From: Tetracladium setigerum
Taxonomy: Eukaryota; Ascomycota; Leotiomycetes; Helotiales
Assembly (NCBI GenBank): GCA_031472005.1
Contig: PZJY01000002.1
Location: 744,001 to 808,000, forward strand
Direction: 5' to 3'
Length of the DNA: 64,000 nucleotides
Shown piece by piece: positions 45,986 through 59,242 of the stretch (position 1 is its first letter; each line of letters starts with the position of its first letter). The notes beneath the pieces are model-generated. The model was not told the DNA's origin. It saw only the letters and a program-made list of their open reading frames with translations, and made no database searches. Made by a program: the position numbers and the translations under genes.

Positions 45986-48222
45986 CTTTACAACGTAAGG
46001 TATTTTAACTTATTATTCGGTTCAGTAGAGTATATCCACACAAGCAAGGAAGATCCGTATATGCTAAACAAGACGAGATATTCGTAATCACTTGATAAGC
46101 ATTTAAGCCATAAGAAAGCTTGGTTCAGTCTGGCTACCAAGTTGAGCGACCTGTGCGTTGTTGTTGCTTTTTCAACTCAATGTATTGATTTCCAGGATCG
46201 AGGGTTTGAGGAAGAGAGGATGGACCTTGTTATTTGTTCAGTGAAAGACATCAGTGTTGTCCAAGCGCAGATGGGAATGTCCCGATTCTTGGCATGAATT
46301 GAAGAGTGATGCGATTCAATTGCCGAGGGTATTTGCGGTCAGGCGCCAATACCAGTAGTGTCATGGTGAGAAGAGGTAGGTCAAAAGGGAAACAAGCATG
46401 TGACAAAGAATGGGAAGTGGTTCAATCTTCGAAGAGAATTCTTTTTGTCCGTGAGGCGTATTCGAAGGTATCGAGTAAAGATAGAGATGAACAGAGATCC
46501 CAAGCAGTATCCCAACGGCATATTCAAGGGGTGATGCTTAGATCTAATATAGTAATAGTAAAGTTCTACGGAGAATCAAAAGCCGCTCAGATCTGAGATC
46601 AAAATCTAATGAAAAAAAATCCCAAAAAGATATCAAGCTCTCCAAAAATGAGAAAATCTTCTTGTTCCAGTAAAGTCCAACTTAAATCATACAACAACGA
46701 AAATCCAAAATGCAGCTCAGTCAGGCAACCCATCAAATCAACATTTCTTCCTCGCAGTTCTGACCTACGTTTTCGCCAACCGCAATTCCTAACCTTTAAG
46801 ATGTTTTCCCCCCTCCCATCCACATATCTATCCAATTACAAGTTACATACAATGTGCAAAAAGAATCATCACACCACCACAAATACAAAGACTTACTGCT
46901 ATTTTCATCAAGAAAAGAAATCCTCATTGCCATGCACTGCTACAGCTCAACCCATACTGGTTTGTAAGAACCTGACCATTACTTAATCCATCCTTCATCA
47001 GAATCTCCGACGAATATTGTGGAAAAGAGCTGAACTATTGCAGGAATACCCGGTTATTGAAGAAGAAGAAGAAGAAGAAGACCGGCCATTGTTCTTTCGT
47101 ATCCTGTCTCTCACTTCCTTCCTCTCATTCCCCTATCTACTTCCTCCATTCTTCACGGTCATCAATAATAGCATTACACTCCCTTCCCCCTCAGCCTTGA
47201 GAAAGTGTAAACAAATCCTAATCTGCCTAGGTATCCCAAAAGAAACATTGACATTTGTATGAATGTAGGAAACTTACGAACTAGGGGGAAAAACAGATAG
47301 GCAGCTACCCGTAGAGGTAAAGAGAATACTCAAATACTCGTTGCACTCGAAGACTTCAAGAGGGCGGTTTAACTTAACTCCACGGACTTACCCCCTACGG
47401 CAGTGAATTTTAATCATGTAACGCGGAAGTTAGGAAGAATAACTTAAGGAGCAATTGTCAGCTTTCTCTATTCGAGGCTATGATTCAAGACAAGACAGCT
47501 TAAAAAGAATGAATAAGTGCACAATCTTTCTTCCCAAGCAAATCCCCCATCTCACTTATCAACGGAAATCAACAAAGATACCCACCTACCCAGGTAAGAT
47601 CTTACCTACCTTACCTACTATCAACAAACTTGAGCACTTACAAATTCACAAAGACACAAACAATCTGCTCAAACCCCATCCTATCCTAAACCCGTCTCAC
47701 TCAAAAAGCTATCGTCGACATCACAAAAAACAATACTAACAAGATTTTATTTTGTAAAAGAGTTTTTCAATTCCTCTATCAGTCGCCCCCTTCTGTACTG
47801 ACTTTATATATATATGAAAAAAGTCAAACGGGTATTCTAATGTCGTCCACGGTCCACCCTCCTCGCTCTACTCAAACGAAAACACACAAAAAGACAGGGA
47901 AAAAAAAGAAAGACCCCTCTCAACTCGGATCTCTCAAAACGCCCAAACTGTGCAAATGACAGGATCGAAAAAAATTCCATGATATGCTCTCTCTGCCCAA
48001 CCATCCATGTATGCATGCATGTAAGCAAATAATACTGTTACAGTCAAGTAACGTGGTTCAAGCCAAACCACGTTTGAATGATGATTTATGATGCTCCCAT
48101 CCCAATCTGATGATGATGGTGAACCCATCCTGTTTCGAAAATCGAAATCTAATGTCATGCCATGCAAAAATTCCCCATGCAATGATTGTTGACCCTTCTT
48201 GTCACAGAAAAGAAAGCTTTGC
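45986..48222. other. No gene seen: intergenic
   Basis: About 2.2 kb upstream of the HAD gene and downstream of chitin synthase. It is AT-rich between 46600 and 47750 and has a (GAA)7 tract at about 47059-47081. No frame above 125 codons or with a motif. The part near 48222 is the chitin synthase 3' UTR. Confidence 0.5.
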
Positions 48223-51141
48223 TCAACGACGAGCAAAGCAGCACATGATACCAGACTTGCCCAAAAACCAGACGCATCCTGTGAATCGAATGACTGACAG
48301 GGCGGCAGTAGTGTACAGGAGAACGACGAAGAATTTGGCTGTGCGAGCTTCGGCATCGTTTTCAGACTACAGATTTTTGTTAGTACAGAAAGATAATTGA
48401 CCCTCGGGGAAAAGAGGTACGGAGATTTTGAACAAAGATAAAGAAGAGACTTACTCCAAAGCCAAATTTATCAACAGTATCGCTGGTAATCCCCACAGCC
48501 AAGATAGCGTTAGAAAAGATCCAGGTCATCAGAAGTCTGGTTCTGAAAGACTTGTAGGCATCTTCAAGCGACTTCTTCTCCTCTTCAGGCTCGGGAATGT
48601 GGGGCTTCAAAGCTCGCTTGACCGTAGCCTCGAACTGACTGTCGATATCTTCTTGTGGACGGTCGATTTCCTCAACAACTGCTGCTTTGCCATCTACCTT
48701 GATGGTCTTGATAGAAGGCAGGACATCGACTGTATCCGATCCCTTGGTTCCCCAAGAAACATCATGCCAGTTAGAGAAAGCGTAAACCTGCAAGACATTG
48801 ATGTAGGACGAGGCGAGGAGGAGGTATTGGATGAACGAGGTGAACATGTGCCATGGGTCGAGATACAGGAAGGAAGCGATGAAGTATAATCCAAAGGTGG
48901 CCAAGAGAGCAACAATAATGATACCTCCAGAGCCCTCTTTGGATCCAAAGAAACTCTTGAAGAAGGCATCAACACCATCAGTGTCGAACTTCGTGTCCAT
49001 AATACCTCGAATTGCGAGATACATCGAGAGCATGATCAGGTAGGCGTTGATTACACCGAAAACGACAAAGGACATGATATATGTAATCCTTGAGCCCTTT
49101 GGCCTGTTACCAAGAGCCAGAACGAATTGAGTAATCAAGAATGCGAGATAGAGGTACTTGAGGATGGAGTTGATGATTGGGGTTGCGGTGTTACCGAATG
49201 GCCAAGCGTTGTGTCCAGTGGTAGTTGGTCCAGGTTCAGTGGGAGTTCCGACCAGATCCATGATGATAGAGGTCGTCAACCAGAAGGAGGCCAACATGAA
49301 CCAAGCCAGGAATACTGTGAACATGTTGTACAGCAGTTGAATGTGCAAAAAGAACATCCTGACGAGGTTGTGTCCACTCTTGTACATTCTGCCAAAGTGC
49401 ATAATCGAGTACATGCTGGCTGCAAACGATCCGTTCAACCATCTTCGACGCTGTCCAATGAACTCGGCAGCACCTTCAGGCACATCAGTCTCACCCTTTG
49501 CAGCTTTGATATATGTCAAATGCCACTTGGATCCAGATTTGGCCACCAGTTCGAAACAAAGAATTCTGTCTTCGGCCAAGAACATGTTCTTCTTGAAGAT
49601 GTTCATTCCCTCGATACCCTTCTTTCCAAGCTTCTTGGACAGCGTGTGATCACCATGGAAGTATTGCTCCAATGGTCTCCCCATGATTGCGCGGAATCGA
49701 TATGCAGAGAAAGCTCCAGGCAAGACACTGACATATCCGAAAGAACTCTCCAGAGGCTTGTCCAGGATATTACTGATTTTATATTCGAAGTTCTGTGCTG
49801 CAACCAAAGGATTCAAAAGCTTTCTCCCGCCTTTCCCCAGCATAGCGTGAATTTCACCACATGCACCTCCAAGATCCTTGTCGTTGTAGAAACCTTGCCA
49901 GAGAGCCAAGAGAGACTTGCTTCCAGGCTTAGTACCAGCATCGAGGAGAATACAGACTTCGGGGTTCAAGATACGGCCAAAGGCGTTGAACAACCATCTG
50001 TGGGAGTTGATCTTCTTGCTGTTCTTTTGCTTCAAGCAGAACATCATTTGGACAGGAGGAAGGGTGTTTGCACTATCGTCGGTGGGGCGGATCAGTTGCT
50101 GATTTGGAGTGACAGATAGTTGGGTGGTGTATTCGAAGATATGAGCAACAGTCTCCTTTCCGTCGACATCCTTCTTCATGACACCATCTTGATAGATGCC
50201 AATTGTGGCGAGGGAGTCGAGCGTGTCCTTGTCACAAGCATCAACACCATCAAAAACCAAGCACACAACAATCTTCTGCCAAGCTGGTCCACCAACATGC
50301 CAGAAATCCGATTTCTTCAAGTTCACGATGTCGCGGATGTTTTGCATAACACCGTGCAAAGTACGTGCAGTCAAGACCTTGTCTTCGTTGTAGTATGTGA
50401 TGGCGATGAGAAGCTCGGTGTGACGGTTGTACATAGCAGGTCGTAGATTGTAACCATTCTTGAGTGTGAAGTCGTCGGGATCGCAAGTAGCTGCTGTGTA
50501 TCGCATCGAGTTGAATTCCTGGCTCCCGCTCTCCAAATCTTGCCTGTATTTCGGCTGGATGGCGTTCTTGATGGCAGATGGAACTGGATGATCAACGCTC
50601 AGCACATTGCCCTGCGTAAGCTTGACCTTTCTCGTGGCGAATCTCTTCAGGCCACCAGCCATTTGTCTTTGTCGCCAGGCCTCTGTAGTTGTCGTCTCGG
50701 CTCTTTGGATCCCAGGTACTGGAACATCCCAATCATCGTTTGGGTGAGGTCCGTCGTAGGATGAAGCTCCTCCATAGCTCGTATTTCCGTACTCGCTGCT
50801 ATATGGAACTGTTGTTCGTGGCGGTGATCCAGCTGGGGCATATGTTTCGGTCAGACTGTAGGCAGATACTGGTCGATCAGGTGGTGGGTGGTTGGCTCGA
50901 AGGTTGGTCTGGCTGTCGTACGGACTTGCAAAGGGACCGGCTCCTGAGTTTTGTTCTCGATGTAGAAGGGGCTGGTTGCCATCTTCGTCATCATGAGCAG
51001 GATGTGTGTACTAGATCGAAGTTGTTAGCATGGTGATGGTCAATTGCTCATGGGGATGGCTCAAGAGCATACGGTTCCTTGATGTTGGAGGTCTTGGAGC
51101 GGAAGCTCCTTGTATTCTTCTGCTTTGCCATTGTGCGCCAT
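48223..51141 (-). CDS. Chitin synthase, class III type
   Basis: A plasma-membrane glycosyltransferase (GT2) that extends chitin from UDP-GlcNAc; class III enzymes are specific to filamentous fungi and matter for hyphal growth. Exons are 51141-51073, 51010-48455 and 48366-48223 (introns 62 and 88 bp), total 922 aa, the usual size. The Pro/Tyr/Ser-rich head leads into LKRFATRKVKLTQGNVLSVDHPVPSAI. Catalytic landmarks are CLVFDGVD, LLDAGTKPG, LAEDRILCFEL (about residue 500) and the product-site QRRRWLNGS (about 541). About seven membrane helices follow, and the last exon supplies the final helix and the C-terminus FARR. The head is short and the N-terminal motif set fits class III (Neurospora chs-1, Aspergillus ChsB/ChsG) better than classes I or II. 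Complete, with no break. Confidence 0.96.
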
Positions 51142-52969
51142 GATGGGCAGCGAATATCAGCCTGCTAGACTGATGACAAAACGAGTGTTGAGTTGATGGT
51201 TTTTATCGATGAGTTGAGCGAATGTAGGGCGTGGTCGGTGTCGTTGGGAGGTTGTACAATTTTGGTGGTTTTGGATTCTTCTGAAGCACGGCAGATGGAT
51301 GGATACTTGAGGTGCAAGGGTCAATCAATAACCGACGTCACAGCTTCACTTCAGTACCGGCACTGAAGGTGAACGACAAGATTTTGCGGAGGATGAGATG
51401 AGAAGAAGGTGAAGTAGTGAAGCGGGTCGGGTTTGATTATATGGTAGGGATGAAAGGCAAAACAAGAAAACAGGAACTTGGCTTTTAAGAGGTGGCAGAT
51501 CGGCATCAGAAAAGGAGAAGATGGAACTCTCGGTCTTGGGTGGACAGACAGCTCTTTTCTCGGCTAATTTTTTGGGTTACGAAGTAAACATACGAATAAT
51601 GCAACCACCACCACCAAACACACAACACCAACAAAAGAAGCGCCAAAGCGAGAGACGGCAGCTGCTGGACATGTCTAGGATTGAGATCTACGGTATATCT
51701 CCAGATGCTCATTTGCTCGCTCTCTGCGCAAATCTTTTGGTATGAAGATCCCATTGTTTCTCGTTCCTCTGCAAGAGACCTTTGCAAGGTTGTCAGTGGT
51801 ACAACTCCGAATCGTGAAACTTCTGGGCGCGCGTCTCGCACAAAATGTTTGAGATCTTCTCCACTTCTACCGCGTTACTTAAGGACGACAGATGCCGTCC
51901 CATTAGAAGACATTTCGCAGAGTAATGTGCTGCCCTCGCTCAATGATTGCACCTAACACATGCTCCATCACTACTATCGACATCCTCCCAATTTTTTTCT
52001 ATTGTTATTGTTTAGAGGCAAATTATCAACTCACCAAAAGATCGTCCCTCATCCAACTGTTGTTGTTGGCCTTTTCGCCTCCTGTGGCAAATGCCAAACC
52101 TCGTTGTGGCTGAATCTCCCTCGTACTCCGGAACGAGAGTGTCTAAGAATAGACTGCTACTCCACAATCTTGCATTTTGATCGTGGACGTAGACTTATGC
52201 TGCTTTACGGAGAGGACATGGAAGATTGAGAACGACCCAAGAATAGGAATAGCAAAGCGGTAGAAGAAGTTGGCGCAGTAAGTTTGGTAGTACCTTGAAA
52301 ACGCTGGAACCAATTTCATATTTTGCAGAACCGCAGCGCCTACGTCTTTCCATTTGAGCATCTTTCTTTCTCCCACTTTGTTTCGTACACCGGAAGGCTG
52401 GCAACCAGCAACATGCAGCTGTCAGCGCGGTCTGCTTGTTGGAGGACGCGGAATTTCATGCAGGGTCTGATTCAGCAATGTCTTTGTTGTTTGTCCTTAC
52501 CTGAGCTTGGTCCTGTGGGTAATTAAGGCATGAAGTCACTGGCTTGTACAGTTTGCTACAATCTTACCAATTTGCAAGGCGATTGTTGTTGAAAGAAGCT
52601 TACAAAGTTTGTGTAAAGGATGAATAGGTAGTGGAAATAGATATACAGTACAGAGGGAGAAGGAGAGATTAGAGGCAACAAACCACAGATAGTTTCTGTA
52701 GATTTATCCTGGTGGGGTTTGGAGTAACACGAAGGCACAGTGATTACTCCTCATATGAACCCGTATTATTGCATCTAGGAGAGAAAACATTACTTCATTG
52801 CCAACAGGCCCTGCTGGGATCATAAAATATTCACAAAGGGATGAAGAAGCATAACGCTCCAAAAGAACCATCAATCCAGACGGTATCATCCCTGATCCAC
52901 CAAACTCCCAAACCCAATAATCTCATAAAGTCATCGTCAATCCAAAGACCAGTAACACTGTAACCCGCT
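51142..52969. other. Chitin synthase promoter; no gene seen
   Basis: About 1.8 kb. The minus strand beyond 51141 should be the chitin synthase leader and promoter. Frames up to 111 codons (51841-51506) have no motif. The 3' region of the coiled-coil gene occupies the end near 52969. Confidence 0.5.
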
Positions 52970-55212
52970 CTACTCTCCCCGCCCCTTGTAGCTGCCCATC
53001 TTTTCAATCGAGCTCATTATACCACCACTTCTGCTGGTATATCCCAGACCGCTGCCGGGTCTTGAATTTCCTTGCGAAATTACGCTCTTCGTCCTCTCAT
53101 GACCGGCTGGTGCGCCAAAGCCTCCTCGGCCAATGCGACTCTCTGTTGGTGGATTCTTCTTCACACTCGTTGGTGCTCGAAGGCCCGAGGCGCGGGAAAT
53201 GCTGCCTCTGAGATTCTCTACTTGTGAAGGTTGGCTCGTGGGTTGGTGGCTGTTTGTTGTAGATGGGAGATTGCCAGGAACGGAGTCCATCTTCGCTAAC
53301 ATATCGTCGAATGCAGCTACGAGAGGAATCATCTCATCAACTGCTGCTACCAACTTTCCTTTCTCAACTCTCTCTTCGTCTAGCATTCTCCGTAAATCGG
53401 AATTATCAACATTTATGCTGTCGATAACTTTGTTGAGACCCTCCAATTCCGCCTCCAATTCTTTGGTCTTGGCATCTCTGGCGGCTTGTTTCTCGAGTTC
53501 AATTGTGACTTCAAGGGAACTCTTGGGTTCGACTTTGGTCATGGTATTGTCGCGTCCAATCCTCAAATCGTCGTTTTCTTTGCCGAGGTCCTCGATTTGG
53601 TACTCTAGTTCCCTTATTCTCTTTTCCCATCGCTTCTCATAACTTTTCTTCAAGGCAGCGACTTTGCTCTCGTGCTTTTCTTTATACAGTGTGTGCAGCT
53701 CGCGGGAAACCTTCTCGACTGCAACCTCGACTGCTTTTCCTCCGCAATTGTTGCATTCGCCGGGTTTGTTGGTTTCGGAACTCGTGCTTTCTGACAGTGG
53801 TGAAACTTTCCCAGCTCTCATAGCTGCCATTTTGCTTTGCGCCTCTTGAGCCATCATCTCTGCTGCTTCCCTTCTTCCTTCGCACTCTGCTAGTCTTCCT
53901 TCGAGTTCATCTCTCTCCCGCTCACCGTGTACGATCTCCTCCTTCACATTTCGCAGAACGGCCTCCATCTCTCGTCCTCGTTTCTCCCACTCCTCCTTCT
54001 CGAAGAGCAGCTGATCTTTGAGCGATTGCTCTTCTCTAACCTGCTCTGCACTCTCGCCCACTCTCTTCTCTGCGTCGCCAACAGCCGTCTTTAAAGAGTT
54101 TACCTCTGCTTCCTTTCCACTCAGTGAGGCCTTCAGACTACTAATCTCGGAGAGAAAAGCAGATTTTAAACTCTCAAGTTCTCTTGGTGTGATGGATGGC
54201 ATGCTTCGAGGAGTAGGAGCTGGGGGTATGTCAAAGTCCAAAAGATTCGACATGTTATTTCTGTTAGCGGTCGGTGTCGTTGCCCAAGACATGTCTGGCG
54301 TGCTCTTCAAAGGAGAGTTTCGAGCTGTCCTCACTGGAGACGGGTGGCTGTAACCGCTAAATCCATTGATCTGATCAGTAAAATCTAAGATCAAGTTTGT
54401 GTCGTCGCGGGTGGTGCCATATCTCGGTCTAGGCGTCGCCTCAAAAGTCCGGCTCTGGATCACGCTGGCTGGTCGTCGAGCGGTCGCAGGAGTTTCGATG
54501 AGAGTCCTTCTCGGAGTAGGGCCAGAATATTTCGTGGGGGTTTGTCCAATCTTCGCAAAGGAAGTCATGTCTGGAACCGCAGAGAAGGTGCTAAAGGTGC
54601 TAACGAATGTGTCGTCTACATTTGCAGTCTCGTCGGGGTCTATGCCTCCCTGCATACTGGCCAGCGTATCATCCATCGACTGGTCCCCATTCAACACGCT
54701 ATCCTCATCCTCTAATATTTGAATTGCCTTGGTAAGTCCTTCGTTGTCTCGCAGAACATCCTCGATCGATACCTCGACTGCTGCGACGGGTCGTTTTTCT
54801 GGCGGCGAAGACACTCTGATTGGGAATCGCTTGTCGGGAGATGAAATCTTGCGCGGGCTTCGTAGTGAATCTGCTCGCTGTGGTGTTTGCGAGGGTGTAG
54901 GGAAGCTCGACTTTTGAGCATTTTCAGGGGCGATGCTTGATCGCGACTTATTGGGCTTTTCGCACCGAGCAGCGTAAGGTTCTCGGAATCCTCGATGTTG
55001 TCGGATATGTTCGCGACAAATGGAGAGCTAGGGGGCGATTGGCTTTCCATATTCTCGTTGTCGTCGTGGATCTCGAAATTGTTGTTTTGTTGCGATTTCG
55101 ATGTTAATGTCAAAATGGCGGTGGCCGAATTGAGCGAAGTTGGTTCGATTTCTGACAGGGGCGTTGTTGACATTGACATTCCAACTCTTGAAAATGCGTC
55201 TCGTACCATCAT
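52970..55212 (-). CDS. Coiled-coil protein, possibly of the spindle pole body (Cut12/SnaD-like); apparent frameshift near the N-terminus
   Basis: A 747-aa product if one frame break is repaired. The long frame covers most of the protein: a Ser/Thr/Pro-rich region with FSTFSAVPDMTSFAK and repeated TPR/SP sites, suggesting cell-cycle kinase targets; NLILDFTDQINGFSGYS; coiled coils from about residue 290 to 620 with a CNNCGGKA pair; and an Arg/Gly/Ser-rich tail. The layout, and the segment KVSRELHTLYKEKHESKVAALKKSYEKRWEKRI, recall fungal spindle-pole-body proteins of the Cut12/SnaD kind, but I am not certain. The long frame has no ATG near its beginning. A good N-terminus lies in another frame (ATG 55212) and joins it if the CCC at 54953-54955 has one more C. 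A GTACGA...CCCTAG intron just after the first two codons would also join the frames, but gives a less natural sequence. Confidence 0.6.
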
Positions 55213-58200
55213 AAAGTGCAGAAAAATTATGAGTGTGATAACGTTGTTGTAGAGTGAGGTTTGTTGTTCACGGTGGTTCCTTCAAAAGCTTTGGTGGTTG
55301 CCAGTACCTTTATTTTTGAGGGAGTTGGCACGGAAACCCCCTGCGTCCACAATTTTAAATTTTGACACTTGACAGTATCGAAATGAGACGAACCCGTGTG
55401 GGCACGCGAACGGACAGGCCAAAATGCAGGTTCAGCAATGCGTGGAGATTGGAATAACAAAGTCATTACAGTATTTCTATTCACATTTTATCTTACACAC
55501 CGCAACTTTCGCATTCTTTGATGATAAGACTTGACTCGGTCAGAATAATGTGCTGCGACAACTACCAAGGTATTCCACGATACATATTGAAAATGCCACC
55601 TTTTAATCGACGTATCTTTCATCATAAACTAATTATACTCACTTTTGATCAAAATATCCTGCCATATCTCCTCCTGATCAATTCAATATTCAAGAGCACG
55701 TCTCTATCGTCTATTTTGAGAACCTTCAAGCAAAGATTCTTCTCACTTAGATTCTCCAACATTTGGTTGAAGTGGTGAACGAGGTGTTGAACCGTGACTT
55801 CTGTCGGATCAAATGGGAACGTCATGGTGGCTTCACACGCTTCGCTGTTTGCTATCGTGCACCTGAAATCACAGGGCACTGGTTACTTTGTCAGTGGTTA
55901 CATCAAACAACAGAAGGCAGCGTTACTCACGGATTGTGTTGCTATGCCTTTCTCCCATGCATTGGACAACGTAAGCCTTCCTTATCAATGTGCCAGTTCG
56001 TCGATACCTCTTAACCATGGATAATTCCACCAGCTAACGGTTGCAAAATGCGAGGCCCATCGTAAGAAAAGACATCATCTTCGAAGAGTGGCCGATATTC
56101 TGGCCCCAAACCAGCCGAATCTCCATCCAGTGCTCTAAATTGGGACTGGCGCAACTTACGACAAGACCCGGATTACAGGAAGAGTTTTCTATGGTAGCAT
56201 CAGTGAAGTAAACATGCTTGTATAAGCAGGAGTTCCTGTCGACATTGTGTAAGATCATATATCCCAAACCGGCATGCTTCAGCACTTCCACGGCTTCTTC
56301 CCAGCGTCTCTCAAGAGCTTTCCTGCGATTGCTGACATTCTTTTCGAGGTGAAAATTCTCAAGTCAGAGAGACAATTTGATTATCGCTCCAAACCAGAAG
56401 AATCATAAGCTGCGAAGACTCATCTAGCTAAGGGAGAATCAACGTGGATCTTCTGCCTGGATTTAACAACGCTTCTTTAAGTGAGGAAGAAACTTACCAA
56501 AGCCAAAAGCTCCCTCTACCAAGAAGATATTGCTGCACCAGAAATATTACAACGCTGGTAGTGGTTGGCTTCGAGGTACGCAGTGAAAGTTCTGATTGCT
56601 AGCTGAGATGACGTTTAAGCAGGACAACGAGAGAGAGTAAAGCATGTTTAGAAATACCGAGTCGGATTCTACAGCTTTGGAGTTCGTCTTGACTGATATA
56701 GCACCGCTGCCACCAGGTACGTTGTGGAACTCTCAAGACGGATGAATGTATGCGCCGTTGTTAATTGCGCATTCAACGAGCAGCAAAACCCAACAACATT
56801 ACTTTTTCCATGCAATAAAATCCATACTATTCCCATGGAGGCTGTGGTAATCTTTGAAAGTCCGATAGAAGAGACGGGTAATGTGTTGAAATTTCTTTGG
56901 CTCGATTTTGTCATGAATTCTGATATTTGTTAGTTCTGCGTGTTCATTCAACCAATGCAAATACTATGTATTTCGTGCATGCCGAGATTATCTTTAATTC
57001 CATGTCTATGTGGCTTTTCAATTTCCCAGATCTAAAATGAATCATCTTTCATGTATCCGACAATCTTCTTCCCTGGCATTTAAAACTGTGGCAGACGCGT
57101 AGATATAATATCAACAATATTCAGGCACTGTACAGTACAACAAAAAGTCAATTTGTCTCCGATCATGGATCGCCAATGCACCTCTTCGTGCGTCATTATA
57201 AACTTTAAGAATTTTCGATCAAGACAATACATTATTCATCCGTCGTAATGAATGCACATTGTTCACTCCAAAACTTGTGCATATGCAAGATGATGTGGGG
57301 GTCTAGTTAAAGTTATGCATCAGAAACACTTGAAGACAACAGTTTCAAGACAGGACTTTTTCTTCTACCAGTCACTGCAACGCAACGGACGATGGAATAA
57401 TTTACATTTTTGGAGGGTTTTTTTCCTTTTTCTTTGGTTAGAAAGGCCGCATAAATGCTTCTCGAATTGATATCAGATGCAGGTCCAGGAAAATCATAAC
57501 CCAGGTGTGCCTGTAACGCGCTTTACTCTACCAACGAAAGAAAAAGGATGAAAGCGAAGAGATCTTACCGTTGCAAATTCAATTTGTAGATATCAGATAT
57601 TACAATTTTGCCTTCTTTCCAACCGTCGGGATGGCTTTCATGGACGCGCTGTCGAGACTAGCACATCGTCTGGCTTTCTATTATTTTTATTTCGAGTCCC
57701 ACTCTTTAATCACCGCGAGAATAGCTTACCCCTAAGCCTAAGAACTAGTTTAATTTATAGTAGTATTCACTAGTTTTTCACAGAATTGATGCGCGGCTTA
57801 CCTCATACGTTTTCTATTTTCTACGCAAGGCAATTTCGTGAATTCAAAATTAAAGGTAGTAGGAAGTTCATTAGAAATATGGAGAATGCGCCCACAAAGG
57901 AGTCGGAAATCTATTGTTGTAGTGAAGATTTGTGGTTACTTCTTCAATTTGAGGCTGCGTATCAATTCTTCCAGTGCCCACCGGGGACCTATGAACTGGA
58001 GTTGGCAAGGAGAAAGAGGTCAAGACACACATGCTACTTTCTCTTTACATGATCACGAAGAGAAATATAGAACCTTAATTAGGGATTGTACTCCTGGGTC
58101 CATTGCGTGTGGCGATTACATCTATTTAGTTGGGGAGTGCTGGAGATATCTGCAGTGCTGCTTCTATGATGGCAGGGCTTGGCGTTCTTCGCTTAGCACT

Positions 58201-58425
58201 TCAAATGAGGAAGTGAACATTAGAAGAGCTCCATTTACTAGGCTCATTTATCAGCAGTTCTTGCTACAAATCTGTCTCCTATAATACACTTTTCCCACTG
58301 CTTCGACAAAATCTCTCTTCCTTCAGATCACCTCAACGCAGATGTAGTAACAGAGCAAGATTCGACAGCAGGTGTCGGCTATTCAAACAAGCAATCCCTA
58401 TATATTTCACAATCTCAACACTTTC
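55213..58425. other. No intact gene: AT-rich intergenic region with possible relics
   Basis: About 3.2 kb. Two minus-strand frames look protein-like though short. One is 56340-56034 (segment RRKALERRWEEAVEVLKHAG, ending FCNR then TAG). The other is 55879-55649 (segment FDPTEVTVQHLVHHFNQML). I cannot assign them to a family, and they may belong to one decayed gene. A plus-strand frame of 148 codons (57838-58284) is also unassigned. The rest is AT-rich and broken. Confidence 0.45.
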
Positions 58426-58854
58426 TCATTGAAATATCATCATTCCTAGCATATACCAGTCCCTTCTTCTCTGTGCATACTTCCACGCCGTTTCTCCTTG
58501 TTGATTCTTGATGTTTGTTTTTGCTCCCCTGCTGAACAAAAACCTTGCAATAGTTCTCTTGTCCCCGTAAATTGCACTATGCTACGGCGTCCCGTTAACC
58601 TCATCACTCCCTCCAGGAAACATGTCCAGTGTCGGAGGGCCCTCAGTTGGATAAATATTCACATCCATCTTTGCCACATCAATCAACTATTCAACCATTT
58701 CGATGTGATTACTTGCGATAATATCATGCAGCAATTGACAGTCTTCCAACCTTTTCCAATTGATTTTCTCGAACAGGAGATTGCACACTCTTGTATCGCC
58801 CCGGAAAAGGGCCGACCGAAGTTTTGTTATACTTGCTTGGTCAATCACACCCAT
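58426..58854 (-). pseudogene. Ankyrin-repeat gene remnant with two in-frame TAG codons
   Basis: One minus-strand frame of 143 codons reads as ankyrin repeats but is interrupted twice. Segments are KLRSALFRGDTRVCNLLFEK, LLHDIIASNHIEMVE, then TAG (58687-58689), LIDVAKMDVNIYP, NGTP, then TAG (58582-58584), and HSAIYGDKRTIARFLFSRGA with TNIKNQQGETAWKYAQ. The last part is nearly a perfect ankyrin consensus. Both stops fall where the ankyrin consensus has Leu (VE-L-LI and TP-L-H). No ATG-led longer frame continues upstream, and the downstream end is a TGA at 58426. An intron that removed both stops would also remove repeat consensus, so decay is the simpler reading. It may be a fragment of a HET- or F-box-linked ankyrin protein. 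Confidence 0.75.
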
Positions 58855-59242
58855 GCCTCAGCTGGGGTAAGATTTTGTTGGAAGTGAAGCCAGGGGAGAT
58901 AGATTATTGATCGAATGTGAATTTGCAACGAGGGGATCTTCGATGTTGAAAAGATGTACTCTTCTAAGCTCAAATCCCCGATGCCGTTAACTGAGTGGTA
59001 CTATAAGGTAGAAAGACTAGTACCAGCTGAATTCTATTCTCTCTACAACATAATCGATAGTGCAAGTCCCCCAAACTCCATAATATCATGCCATGCTTCC
59101 CACATCCCATTTACCCCAGTGTATCATGCAGCCTCTCAATGCAGCGCCGGTTTCCCATGATCCTCCCAATGCCACATAAAAAATCCGTCATAACTCATAA
59201 TTCATAAACCGCCACGACAGCACCTGTGGTGAACATCTGCCA
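58855..59242. other. No gene seen
   Basis: About 390 bp between the ankyrin remnant and the BRCT gene. The minus strand keeps no clear ankyrin frame beyond a TGA just before 58854. It probably includes the BRCT gene's 3' UTR. Confidence 0.5.

Noticed and set aside
49127..50119. 330-codon plus-strand frame
   Set aside because: Antisense shadow of chitin synthase, which is clearly the coding strand.
57786..58284. Two overlapping plus-strand frames of 88 and 148 codons as a HET relic
   Set aside because: A GDYIYLVGEC-like segment resembles HET C-termini only loosely and no HET core block is nearby.
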